Positions 10,849 to 21,905 of a DNA stretch of 64,000 nucleotides are shown here, piece after piece. The position numbers and the translations under genes were made by a program. The DNA is taken from the NCBI GenBank assembly GCA_019925795.1, contig CM034309.1:17106729-17170728 (forward strand), given 5' to 3'. Position 1 is the first letter of the stretch; each line of letters begins with the position of its first letter. The notes beneath the pieces are model-generated. The model saw nothing but the letters and a program-made list of their open reading frames with translations. It had not been told where the DNA came from and did no database searches. This DNA is from Dendrobium chrysotoxum (Eukaryota > Streptophyta > Magnoliopsida > Asparagales > Orchidaceae).

Positions 10849-13800
10849 TTAACTTCATCTTTGGACTGGTTGTTGTGCATTTGGGTTTTGGTTGAGTATT
10901 TTATTAATCAAATTAAAGTTTTCTGGAATTTTAATGAATTATGGGATTTTTAGAATTTATTAGAATTATTTAATTATGTTAATTAAGGGGGCCAAAAATT
11001 GACTTTTCAATTTAAAGTTAACTTTGTAAGTTTTAGATTTTTAGTAAATATTAGACCTTATGATGAGTAGTTAGACTATTAGTATGCTCAATTTGGAGCT
11101 TTCTATGAAAAGTTATAATTTTTTGAAGTTCGGGCCTAAATTTGAACTACGATTGGCCAAAAGTTGACTTTTTGAATTTGCCAAATTTTGGGGGTTTGAC
11201 AATTTTAGAAAATACTAGATCTTAAGTGGAGTTGATTGACAGTAATTTTGCTTAATTTGGATTTTTCTGTAATTAGTTATGAATTTTCAAAGTTTTCTTA
11301 ATTATTTGAATTTTAAAAATTACTTAATTAGGAAGGTTTTAATCATTTTGATCTAAACTCATTCCAAACTGAATGGAATCACTCCCGAAGGTCAGGGAAG
11401 ACCAATGGGGACATTTCCAAGTGTTTGGAAATTATTTGGGATTTTTAATATTTTTTAATTAATTAATTTAAATATTTATTAATTTTTATTAAAAATCAAA
11501 TTAAAGTTGAATTAGGAGTCCAGTCAAGGGGCTTTTATTTTTCCTAGGTAGAGAACTAAGTTATGGTCAATTTGAGGTATTATTTGTAATTTTTGGACTT
11601 AATTTAGATTTATTATAATTTTTTGAAGTTTTTGGGTCCTAAAAAGGGCTAAAACTTTGGGTAATTAATTTTCTAACCTAATGACCTCCAAATTCAATAA
11701 ACTTTGAACCTAAGGTACATCATGTCACTAAGTTTGCTATGTTCAAGTTTCACCCCTATTGGGTTTGTGTACAATCTCCTAAGAATTTTCTAAGTTTTCT
11801 AGATATTTCCTTAATTATTTTTCCTAGGTGTCTCTACTTTTCAAATAGAGTTGAAATTTGGTATGGCTAATCCTGATACATATGCAATCATACCACACAA
11901 ATTATGCAGCTTAATTCTTTAGAAAAATGGAGTTATGAATTTTCAAAATTGTGGGTCCAAAATGGACCCATTACCTTCAAAATTCACATCACAGAAAACT
12001 ACATAGCATCTAATCCTAGAAAAATCACAGTATATGCCTAAGATGCTCAGGAACATTCCACCAAAATTTGGGATCCATTTGATATCTGGATTGCAAGAAA
12101 ATTGAGAAAAATGAAAATTGAACAAACACTATTTTCTCTCAATTCTGAGCTCAAAACAACTTCATTTTAATTTTAATGATTTCTACATTTAATTACCTTT
12201 CCAACGAGCCCAACGACATCTAATTTGGTGGAAAATTCAATTTTCTATGAATTTCAAAAGATTCTGAGAATTTAAAGCATTTTTTACTCAAAATAATAAT
12301 AAAATGGCGACGGCAATGATTGCGCCGCCGCCGCCGAAAGCTGACAAGTGGCAGACACATGTCGACGCTAGAGGCATCACTTAACCACGTCGGATCCAAT
12401 GATTGGACGGTCAAAATAGGAAACAACGGGATCGATGGCCAAGAATGCGCCACGTGGCCCGCCGTGATCACGGGAGATCCCGCATTCGAATCCAGGGGTA
12501 GACCGCACGGTCTGCCTTGATCTGGACCGTCCGATTTTTGATCGGACGGTCCAGATCTACCGATTCTTTGCAGTTTATTTTGAATAGGAAACTTTAAATG
12601 CTCATATCTCTAAAAATACTCAATGAAATTTGAACTATAGCTAGAGGGCAACATAATCTTGCAATGCCTGGAGTTTGGAGGCCCCATGCATTGTAGATTT
12701 CCTACAGTTTCAAATTGAATTTTTAGCTAAAAGTGAGGATAACTTACAATCTACCTGGTGGATTTTTGCAAACTTAGGCTCCTTTTTCTCCTGCTGATGT
12801 CCTCTACAAGTTCCCTGAAGACCCCAGAGGATTTTGATGGCTGGATTGGAAGATATCAAAGAGAGATGATGTTTCTCTCTTTTGTCTCTCCTTTTCCACT
12901 CAAATGATGATTTTAATGGTGGAAATGGTTGGGAAAAACTTGGAATGGAGTTAGGGAGTGGTGGAGAGTATGGGAAACTCTTAGAGAGCTTTTGGGGCTG
13001 CTGGAGTTTGAAACTTTGATGAGAAATGAACAAGTTGATGGATTAGGGCAAGTTCTCCACACTTAACCCCTTATTTTTGAATTGGATGGCTAGGATTCAA
13101 TCAAGGGTGCTTTGGATGCTTGCCAAGTGTCCCATGAGCAGCCTAAAACCTAGAGGAGGCTGATGGATTGAGGCGGACTTGCCTTGAGCCAAGAGGGGGG
13201 GCCACCTCTCTTTTCCTCCATTTAGCTAAACCAAGGCATGGCTTGGTTAATAGGGCTGGATTATAGGTCAATTAGGAGGGGAAAAAAGTTGATCTCCACT
13301 AGTCTAAAGCAGGTTTTGGGTTGGGGAATGAGTTTGCATATGTGGTATGGTCAAATGGCCATGACTTGGTCTCATTTCAACAAAAGTTTTGACCCATTGA
13401 CTTGTTGACCAGTCAATGGTGACTCATGAGGCATTCAATGGGATGGATTCAGCTGATTGAGTGGTTAGTTAAGTGCTTGGAGCAATGGGTTCAAGATTTT
13501 GGCCAAATGAGTGAGGTTGGAGAGAATTTTGGTTCTCCCAATTGGGTTGACCAAGTCAAACCAAGGAAAATTTGACTTGGGGAGTTTTAGATCTAGTGGG
13601 AGTGTTTAAATAAATAATTTTGGAGTATTAGAATAGTTTGAAGTGGATTCAAATGTTCAAAATAACCATAGTTAGGTTAAGGGTGAATTTGGTCAACCAC
13701 AGTTGACTTGGTCAACCAGGTTAAACCAAAAAGTAGATTTGGCTTCAATGAGCCTCAAATATCATATGAGATTCATTGAGTGGAGTTTCAAAGGTTAAAA

Positions 13801-14502
13801 ATATTGAACCATGTTGAGTCTTGGTCAAAAGTCCAAAAATCCCTTCAAAGGGCATTTTGGTCATTTTGACCTCTGGTCAACCCCGGGTCAAAGTGAGTCC
13901 AAAAAGATGCAGATTAATATTAAACACTTCAATAATAAGGGTGTGAAGATGATTAGAGGGTTTGGAGGAAACTCCAGGGTCAAATTCCACTAGGTGACGG
14001 GTCTAGTGGCATGGGTCATAAATATTTGAAGGTTTTGTAACCTTTGGAAAAGAAGCAGGTTTTGGGTTTAGAGGATTGAGCTCAAATTTGGTGGGTCAGT
14101 CTTAGAGACATGTCTGATCAGTATGCAACTTACAGATCATGGTTTGGAGCTCATTTGACTGGGGTTTTAGGTGATTAAAAGTTTACCCAAAAAAAGGGTT
14201 TCAGGACTGGGTCCTCAACCCTGAAGGTTTGATTTGGAATGTTGGATTTGGGTTGGATTTAAGAGTTAAATGATTGAGCTTGAACCATCCATATCAATGG
14301 AAATCAGATGAAAGATTAAAATTAATTGGATATGCTTTGGAATTTGATTGACTGTTGATTGAATGCTGGATTAATGATCGAGTTGAAAGATAGAGCTGAG
14401 TTTGATTGGGATTGAATTGGGTCTTTATTAGGACCTTTATGACTGAGGGCTGGACACCTCCCCATCATTAGGTCACTAAAAAGAAACCCAAGTGGGTCGT
14501 AG

Positions 14503-14526
14503 TGACCTCATAAAAAAATGAGGTCA
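14503..14526. repeat. Terminal inverted repeat of G LTR
   Basis: TGACCTCAT and ATGAGGTCA form a perfect 9-bp inverted repeat around a 6-base A loop, three bases inside the LTR edge (the sense-strand start). Solo LTR B has the same perfect arms at its own start with a changed loop. Confidence 0.8.
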
Positions 14527-14529
14527 ACA

Positions 14530-14761
14530 ATTGGACCCCCAATATGTGTAGTAGAACGAAACTCTAGTGCACATATTGGCGTTGACCGAATGGAAGGTTG
14601 AAGTGGATTTTTGGAAGTCTGAGGAAGGGCATCACCAAACCTTAGGTCTATAGGATACTAATAGAAGACTTACTCCTACTAGACGTATTAACTGGAAAAC
14701 TAAGGTAGGCATCACCTAACCTCGGGTCTAAGGAGGGCATCACCTAACCTTAGGTCTATAG
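14530..14761 (-). other. 3' noncoding end of gypsy G next to its LTR
   Basis: In sense orientation the bases just before the LTR read TTGGGGGTCCAAT, a plausible polypurine-like priming tract. The rest holds two to three copies of a short repeat with the core GGCATCACCTAACCTTAGG. The last five bases, TATAG, are the target copy for the C2 insertion, and the same repeat context resumes at 25755. Confidence 0.65.
14757..14761. repeat. Target-site duplication of C2, left copy
   Basis: TATAG directly precedes the LTR start TGAAAGTACG. The same five bases follow the other LTR. Confidence 0.9.
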
Positions 14762-16700
14762 TGAAAGTACGACATGCGCCAAGAGGGGGGGGGGGGGGGG
14801 GGTGAATTGGTATTTTTAAAAAATCAATCCTAAACAAGAGTTCTACTTTTTTTTGTATTTTTTAAAGGATAACTCAACGAATAACGTGCAGAAGAAAGTA
14901 CATCATTCACAACGACGATATTGGTAATTCAATTGTAACTTTCACCAAGAAATTTAACGTACTAATTAAGAGTATGAAAGTAAAGTATGGTAAAATGGAA
15001 AAAATACACTAGAGATTTTTATAGTGGTTCGGTCACTTGACCTACGTCCACTCCCCGGAGTCCTCCACTCTGGGATTTGTACTAGTAAAAGTTGACTCTC
15101 TTTTTGCTCCCACAGCAAGGCAGAGAAGCCTTTACAATACTCACTTTCACTTCCCTTGGTGCGGCGGAATACCAAACGCTATGTCACCCTCCTGGTGACG
15201 GCAGCAGACCTTCTCCTTTTTCTCCCTCCTGGATATGGCAGAGTACCTTGATGATGTTGATCTTGAAGTGACTCTTCCCTCGAGAATTTTCCCGAGACTC
15301 CCCAAAGCCACAAGAGGAGCAAAGCATGCAGCTAGCTTGGAGCCACCGTGTGATCCCCTCACACTACTTCTCCCTCATGCTTAAGCTCACCTTCACCTTC
15401 CTCTCGCAAGCCCTGGATCTCTCCGAGGAAAAACTTCTCCTTCATGAATGTCCTTCTTCCCTCAAAGCCTCTCACAGTTAGAGGATAGACCAACAACTCC
15501 TTATGAAAAATTTTAAGTTGTTTTTATATCAGGCTTCAGAAAACCCTAAAGATTTCAACTTTTACGTTTATGTTCATATAGTACGATATATAATCGTACA
15601 GTACGATCAGTTCAAATACAGCTTCGTCCAGTACGAGCACAGACGAATAGTTATCGAAGTTTATACATAGCGTACCGTATGATATGTATATCATACATGA
15701 CGATAATGTAGATTCGTACTGTTCGTACAGGACGATCTGTGGGATGATCCCTGGGATGAAAAAATTCATCTCTGCCAGTCGTCCAGCACTCCACTAGTTG
15801 TACAGTACGATTAGTTTGTTTCAGGATATCGTCCTGTACGATACGAATATCGTCCAGGATGAATAGAACAAAAAATTTTGGTTTCATCTTGTACGATCGA
15901 TGGGACGACTGAAATCATTCTGTCAGTCGTCCAGCACTCCACTAAACGTATAATACGATTAGTTCATTTTAGGATAATGTCCTGTATGATACAAATATCA
16001 TCCATGATGAATAGAACAAAAAACCTTGGTTTCGTCTGGTATGATCGAAGGGACGAATGTAATCGTCTCTGTCTATCATACGGTACGATATATCATCGTA
16101 CAGTACGATCAACATTAAATAAGAAACCAATGTTTATTTCCTAATTACGGGAGATAATTTTGGTAAGTATTTAATTAATCGTACCATACGATCATCATCG
16201 TACAGTACGATCAGTTCAAGAAATCAAAATTAGGAACTTACCAAACTTATTCTTGCGGCTAGGATTTTTCAATTTAATCTTATCATACAGTACGATAAGG
16301 ATCGTACAGTATGATTAGATTACAAAGTTAATCATCTGAAAATAGCCGTTAGCCTGAATATTATTAATTAATCGTACAGTACGATTTTAAATCATACAGT
16401 ACGATATTCTTAAAAAAAATTTAACATTTAAAACAAATCTCCCCCTGTGTGTGTGCATGGTTGCTCCTTTCACATAAATGCTTCTGTGATAGACTCAGGA
16501 AAATAAAAATTATAGACTTTTCAACATCCTATTCTACCCGGTTTGAGTCTCCAGTAACCTTGAGCAGTGTGCATCTGACCTGAAATGTTAGTGCTCATAT
16601 ACAAGGATAAGCATTTGTAATCTAAAGGAAGTCCATATGGATTCAGTAAGTATTAGTTATCACCATCAAAATTAAGTGCTCAGGATCCTGGATTTCAATA
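14762..16700 (-). repeat. 3' LTR of copia C2
   Basis: It matches 23783-25754 over its whole length. An 18-base G run follows near the left edge (14785-14802) where the other LTR has 8. The outer terminus reads CAATA instead of the CAACA of the partner. It carries a dyad array (about 15573-16405) and a TATA-like element at 15521-15530 in sense orientation. Confidence 0.9.
15573..16405. promoter_or_regulatory. Dyad array in C2 3' LTR
   Basis: Repeated 15-bp quasi-palindromes of the ATCGTACnGTACGAT type occur here, several as adjacent pairs with 4-6 bp spacers. It is the sister copy of the array in the 5' LTR and is slightly more decayed, with CATAC and GTATG variants. Confidence 0.8.
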
Positions 16701-16716
16701 ATCTCCCCCTTTTTGA
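16701..16716 (-). promoter_or_regulatory. Polypurine tract of C2
   Basis: In sense orientation the bases just before the 3' LTR read CAAAAAGGGGGAGAT, the expected plus-strand primer. The strand and position match the LTR edge. Confidence 0.85.
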
Positions 16717-17046
16717 TGGTGTCAAATAATATTTTTTGATGGCCACAGTTATTCTGACTTCTTTAGCTCCCCCTTAGAAGAATAACTTATTACCTTTTAA
16801 ATAGGAGGAGAGAAAAAAAAATTTATTTTCTTTTTATTATAACATATAGAAAAAAAATATAACAAGAGAAAAACATGTAGTGAGAATAGAAGAGTAAACA
16901 TAAATAACTGATATCATTAATAGTAAGAAAAATAGAACAACACAGAACACAGAAATGTCTCCCCCTTTTGAGAGCACCAAAAAGGGAAGAACAAAGAAAC
17001 AACTACAATGACAAGAAGCTAAAAAAATATAAATAACTATAATAAC
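16717..17046 (-). other. ORF3-LTR spacer of C2 with second polypurine-like tract
   Basis: AT-rich noncoding spacer. At 16959-16972 it holds a second tract reading CTCAAAAGGGGGAG in sense, close to the main polypurine tract in sequence. C1 and C4 have a similar second tract in the same place, just after ORF3. Confidence 0.65.
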
Positions 17047-18137
17047 TCAAAATTCTAGATCCTGATGCGGAGGTGGTGGTGGAGGTCGTGGAAACAGTTG
17101 GTAGTACTGATGGAGGGACGCAAACTGGTGATCGATGGAGGTGAAGCGCTCCATAAACCATTTCATATCACTTTCATGTTCCTGATGTTACTGAGAAATG
17201 TGGGAATCCAACCTAGTCTCCAATCGATCAAGGCGTTGAATGATGTCATCGTGAGGGTTGTCGGGAGGAGCAAGACCAGGTGGGTGGATTGGTGGTGGTG
17301 GAGGGGCGTCAGCAGGAGCAGCAGCCTCTTCGTCATCAAACTCGGGATCGACGTGAGCGGCCCCCTGATGGAATAAGATGTGAAAAGAGGTATCTGAGTA
17401 GAAGATAGGAAGATGATCTGGAGGTAGCGGATAATGAAGTTGGTACTTGGCATCTAAGATGTATCCTATGACATGTCCTAAAGCAAGGTTCAGTTTTCGG
17501 CGGGCACCGGGATATCGGTATGCAGACAGGGTATGGATATAATCAAAAACCATTTGGGCTCATTGAATTTTATTCCAGATATTATTAGATACGTGACGAC
17601 AGAAAGCAGTGGAGTAATATGGATGCGGTCACCAGCTTTGGGTATGATGGACGTGCGAAGGACATGCTGGATAACGCGGGCATTCTAATTCAGGGTTTGG
17701 ACAAGGGGCAGGTATTGATTGGATGGGACACCTCTATGGGTCATATTAACTGATATCCAATCATAATCATGTGAGATCAGAGATTGGGGATGAGGGCCGT
17801 CAGTGGACAGTCCAATGTGTGCAGCTATGTCGTTGACGGTGATAACGACATGCTGTTTACAGACATAGGAAGTGAAAGTGGTGTTCTCTAGGTCAATTTT
17901 GATATTGGCAAGAAACTCAAAAAGAAGTTCGGAGTGAAAAGGAAATGCTAGAGTCAACAGGAATTGAAGGGTGGTGGAGGCAAAAAGGTTCATCACCTCA
18001 AAGTTCAGAGCGGCTTGATTCAACATTCGAGATGGAGTGATTTTGGCTTCTTTGAGTTTATTGTATGCTTTCTCATCTGCAGCAGAGAGAAAGCGATCGT
18101 TGAATTGCCGAGAGGAGGAAGAGCTCCCGATGATCAT
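17047..18137 (-). pseudogene. ORF3 of copia C2 (plant transposon-protein-like), broken
   Basis: A separate gene downstream of pol. It starts MIIGSSSSSRQFND and is open for 150 codons. It then needs frame changes near 17690 and 17550 and ends HQDLEF. The N-terminal half (DLFA/NLFA, LTLAFPF, TSYV, a tract with IAAHIGLS) and the middle (IIPKAGDRIHIT and ARRKLNLALGHVI) resemble the 'putative plant transposon protein' (Transposase_32-type) domain seen near plant retroelements. The C-terminus is acidic, then Pro-rich, then a predicted helix with heptads. ORF3 proteins of C1 and C4 are clear homologues. Its position equals that of the env-like ORF of SIRE elements, but I see no signal peptide or membrane helix. 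A TATA box and dyad array precede it. Function unknown, and DNA binding is only inferred from the context. Confidence 0.65.
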
Positions 18138-18241
18138 TTAGCCGCGCTTACTTGCACCAAACATGGTTGAAGAAGGGATTTGAGAAAGGGAGGAAATTTG
18201 GAGTGAGTGAGAGTGAGTGAGTGTAGTCAAAGAATCCCTCC

Positions 18242-18250
18242 ATTTTATAG
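18242..18250 (-). promoter_or_regulatory. TATA box upstream of C2 ORF3
   Basis: CTATAAAAT in sense orientation lies about 105 bp before the ORF3 start and immediately downstream of the dyad array. This is the same order as in the LTR, where the array precedes the TATA element. It suggests that ORF3 has its own promoter. Confidence 0.6.
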
Positions 18251-18262
18251 AATTTGTGAACT

Positions 18263-18699
18263 ATCATACAGTATGATTGAGGATCGTACAGTACGATAGG
18301 TGCAATAGTGTCGTCTGGATGACCGTTCAAAAATGCGAGTCAAATCGTACAGTACGAACGTGAGTGTGAGGCGTTCGTCCCGAGAAGTCGTCTGAACGAC
18401 CTTTGACAAAAGGAATCGTACAGTACGAACAGGTGTTAGTACAGTATGAAATGCAATAATGTTCGTACCGGCCGAGTTTAAATTCGTCCTAATCCATTTG
18501 ACACGTGGATCGTACCGTACGATGTGTAGTTCGTACAGTACGATGGCCAATAATGTGTATTGTACGGTACGAGTGGTGAGTCGTACAGTACGATAAGTGT
18601 AAGACATGGAAGATCTGGACCGTGAATGGGAGTGGACGGCTGAGATTTGAGTGATTTTAATATTATCGTTCAGTACGATATTGGATCGTACAGTACGAT
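18263..18699. promoter_or_regulatory. Dyad array before C2 ORF3
   Basis: At least five pairs of 15-bp quasi-palindromes (consensus ATCGTACAGTACGAT) lie between the end of pol and ORF3. Clear pairs are 18263-18277 with 18283-18297, and 18665-18679 with 18685-18699, both with 5-bp spacers. Other pairs have 5 or 6 bp. The half-site matches that of the C2 LTR and not that of C1/C4. Confidence 0.85.
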
Positions 18700-18757
18700 T
18701 TTCAGAGAAATTTAAGGTTTGTCATCAGCAAGGTAAGAGGATCAGGAAACCATTTTT

Positions 18758-18800
18758 TTCATTTTTATTTATTTATTTTATTTTATTTTATTTTATTTTA
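18758..18800. repeat. TTTTA microsatellite
   Basis: Short AT repeat in the spacer between pol and the ORF3 array of C2. No function is evident. Confidence 0.75.
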
Positions 18801-18850
18801 AACAAACCAATCATAACAAACACACACAAATTTTTTTGTTTCTTTTTGTT

Positions 18851-21800
18851 TTAGGCTTGAATGTCTATGACACCTAATTTTGTTCTTAAGGTACTAAATG
18901 TGTCATAATCTAATGGTTTTGTGAAAATATCAGCCAATTGATCTTCAGTAGCAACGTGGTGCAGTTCAATATCTCATTTGGCTATATGATCTCTGATGAA
19001 ATAATGTCTAATGTCTATATATTTTGTTCGTGAATGTTGAATTGAATTTTTGGATATACAAATAGCACTAGTGTTGTCACACATGATTGGAATGGTTCCT
19101 ACAGGTAGTCCTAGATCTAACAGTTATTGTTTTAACCACAAAACTTGTGCAACACAGCTACCTACCACTATGTATTCTGCTTCGGCTGTTGATAGAGCTA
19201 CCGAATTCTATTTTCTACTGGACCATGAAACTAACGAATTTCCAATGAATTGACAAGTGCCAGAAGTACTTTTTTTATCTACCCTACATCCTACAAAGTC
19301 TAAATCTGAGTACCCTAAGATTTCAAAAGAAGTGCTGTGTCTAGGATACCAAATTCCTAAGTTCGGGGTACCTAGTAGATATCTAAGAATTCTTTTGACA
19401 GCAGTCATGTGAGATTCTTTCGGGTCAGCTTAAAAGCGGGCACAGAGACACACACTAAACATTATGTCTGGTCTACTGGCAGTCAAGTAGAGAAGTGATC
19501 TAATTATTCCCCTATACCTCTTTTGATCTACGGACTTCCCACTGGGATCTTTATCCAATTGAATGTTAGAGCTCATGGGTGTATTCATAGCCTTAGCATT
19601 ATCCATTTCATATTTTTTCAAAATATCATTTATGTACTTAGATTGGCTAAGGAACGTTCCACCTTCCATTTGTTTTACACTAAATCCAAGGAAGTAACTA
19701 AGTTCTCCCATCATACTCATTTCAAACTCATCACTCATTATTTTTGAAAATTCATTACATAAGCTTTTCTCCGTCGATCCAAACAAGATGTCATCTACAT
19801 AAATCTGAATAATTAGTACCTCAACTCCTACCTTCTTCAAGAATAAGGTGGTGTCCACACTACCCTTAACAAAGCCTCTATCTAGTAGGAACATACTAAG
19901 TCTTTCATACCAGGCTCTAGGTGCTTGTTTTAACCCATATAGTGCCTTTTTCAGTTTGAACACGTGGTTTGGAAATTGTGAGTTTTCAAACCCCAGAGGT
20001 TGCTCCACATAAACATCTTCCTTGATTACCCCGTTCAGGAAAGCACTCTTGACATCCATTTGATAAGCTTAAAATCCCTAAAAAAAGCAAAGGCTAACAG
20101 TACCCTGATGGCTTCTAGTCTAGCTACCGGAGCAAAGGTTTCTTCAAAATCTATTCCTTCAATTTGGTTATACCCATTTGCTACTAACCTAGCCTTGTTT
20201 CTCACTACTATTCCAGAGTCATTCATCTTATTTTTAAAGACCCATTTAGTTCCAACCACACTTTATTCTTTAGGTCTTTTGACTAATTCCCATACATCAT
20301 TCCTAACGAATTGGTTCAACTCTTCTTGCATTGCTAGGATCCAAAATTCATATCCTAAGGCTTGATCTATATTCGTGGGTTCAATCATAGATATGAATAC
20401 AGAATGACTAACCTCTTTCCTAAGTCCATGCGTAGTTTTTACCCCTTCTGATGGGTCTCCAAAGATCAGTTCTCTAGGATGATTAGAGGAAAATTTCCAA
20501 TCTCTAGGCAGATGTTCCTGAGGTTCCGCTCTAGTCTCTATGGTAATGGTTTCTACTCCCCGTATAATCTCAATTTCTTCTTCTTCATAATTAGATTCAG
20601 AAGTCTTATTGGATTCATCAAATACCACATGGGTGGACTCTTCTACTACTAGGGTTCTCTTATTAAATATTCTATAGGCTTTACCTACATATGAGTAGCA
20701 TAGGAAAACCTCTTCATCAGATTTATGATCAAACTTTCCTAAGGGTGACTTGCCATTGATTAGGATGAAGCATTTGCAACCAAAATGTGTAAGTGGGAAA
20801 GATTGGGTGTCCAACCCTTAAGCAACTCAGAGGGTGTCTTATTAAGTTTGGATCTAACATTTATCCTATTTAACACATAGCACACGGTATTCACTGCTTC
20901 TGCCCAAAAATATCTAGGAAGAGTGTATTCAGCTAACATAGCCCTAGCAGCTTCAACTAAAGTTCTATTCTTTCTTTATGCTATTCCATTTTGCTGAGGA
21001 GTTCTAGGAGCAGAGAAATTATGTTCTATTCCAACATCTTTACAAAAATATTCAAATTTATCATTCTCAAATTCTCCACCGTGATCACTATGAATTGTTG
21101 AAATTACACATCCCAATTTCCTTTGAATCCAAGTGGAGAAAATTCTAAACTCTTCAAATGACTCATTCTTATGAGCTAGGAATTTCACCCAAGTAAACCT
21201 AGAGTAGTCATCCACTATTACGAACCCATACAACTTCCCTCCTAGGCTAGCTGTACTAACAGGTCCGAACAGGTCCATGTGGAGAGTTTCTAGTGGCCTA
21301 GTTGTGTTGATATCCTTGATTGCATGAAATGAAGATTTAACTTGTTTTCCTAATTGGCAGGCATCACAAAGATGATCCTTAGTAAAGTCTAACTTTGGTA
21401 TGCCTCTAATTAAGTCTTTATGAGTGATGTTCCTAAGTGTTTTCATACTAGCATGGCATAGTCTCCTATGCCATAACCAAGAGTCATCAGCTATTATTTT
21501 CAGACACAAAGAGTTTGAGTTTTCAATGCAGTTTAAATCTAATATGTAAATATTGTTTATGCATTTTCCTTCTAATACAAGTGTATCATTTAAGCTAATC
21601 ATGCATTTATTAGAAAGAAATTTTATGTCAAAGCCCTTATCACATAGTTGACTTATACTTAAAAGATTATGCTTTAAACCATCAACTAAAAGTACATTCT
21701 CAATAATCAAATTCTTAGTGTTTCCAATGATACCTGAGCCCACCACTTTTCTGGTGGTGTTGTCTCCCAAAGTTACCTTGCCTCCTGACCTGGCCTCCAG

Positions 21801-21863
21801 TGTCACGAACTGCTTCATGTCTCCAATCATGTGTCTCGAGCAGCCACTGTCCAGGTACCACAT
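18851..21863 (-). pseudogene. pol of copia C2 (protease-integrase-RT-RNase H), broken
   Basis: Protease starts MWYLDSGCSRH with the catalytic DSG intact. The integrase zinc domain is complete (WHRRLCH, then CDAC). The core has Asp in HMDLFGP and Asp in SDHGGEF, but the third catalytic residue, Glu of the ERKNRTL motif 35 residues later, is a stop codon (GAA to TAA). RT has the Gly-Tyr-x-Gln lead-in, a frameshift near 20057 and an intact YVDD at 19790-19801. RNase H follows with SDLDFVGC, AEAEY and CDNTSA and ends VIDIQA. Four or so further stops occur. The frame agrees with gag across a conserved gag stop. It is not functional as it stands, but it is the best preserved copia pol here. Confidence 0.9.
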
Positions 21864-21905
21864 GCTCTCACTAGATCTTTTGTGAGAGCATTCCTATAAT
21901 GTCAA

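Larger units (their letters stand above)
7843..14529 (-). repeat. 3' LTR of gypsy G (6.7 kb)
   Basis: It starts TGTTGGTGTTTGAAAGCGG on the plus strand, matching 56982. It ends GAGGTCAACA, which in sense orientation is TGTTGACCTC and matches the start of solo LTR B. Nothing in it encodes a recognisable protein. It contains a GC-rich block near 12300-12560 with dense CCG triplets, an AT-rich middle (about 10300-12250), and the hairpin-like terminal repeat. Its first kilobase matches the 5' LTR fragment closely, about 94 per cent over a short stretch compared by eye. The many small open frames in it overlap on both strands and are chance. Confidence 0.85.

Noticed and set aside
12220..13033. GC-rich open frames that might be a host exon
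   Set aside because: They lie inside a defined LTR, use CCG-repeat sequence, and are not conserved in the counterpart of solo LTR B.
17065..17376. Open plus-strand frame of 103 codons over ORF3 of C2
   Set aside because: It is the reverse shadow of the Pro-rich C-terminal part of ORF3 on the minus strand. Its Trp/Arg-rich translation has no domain.
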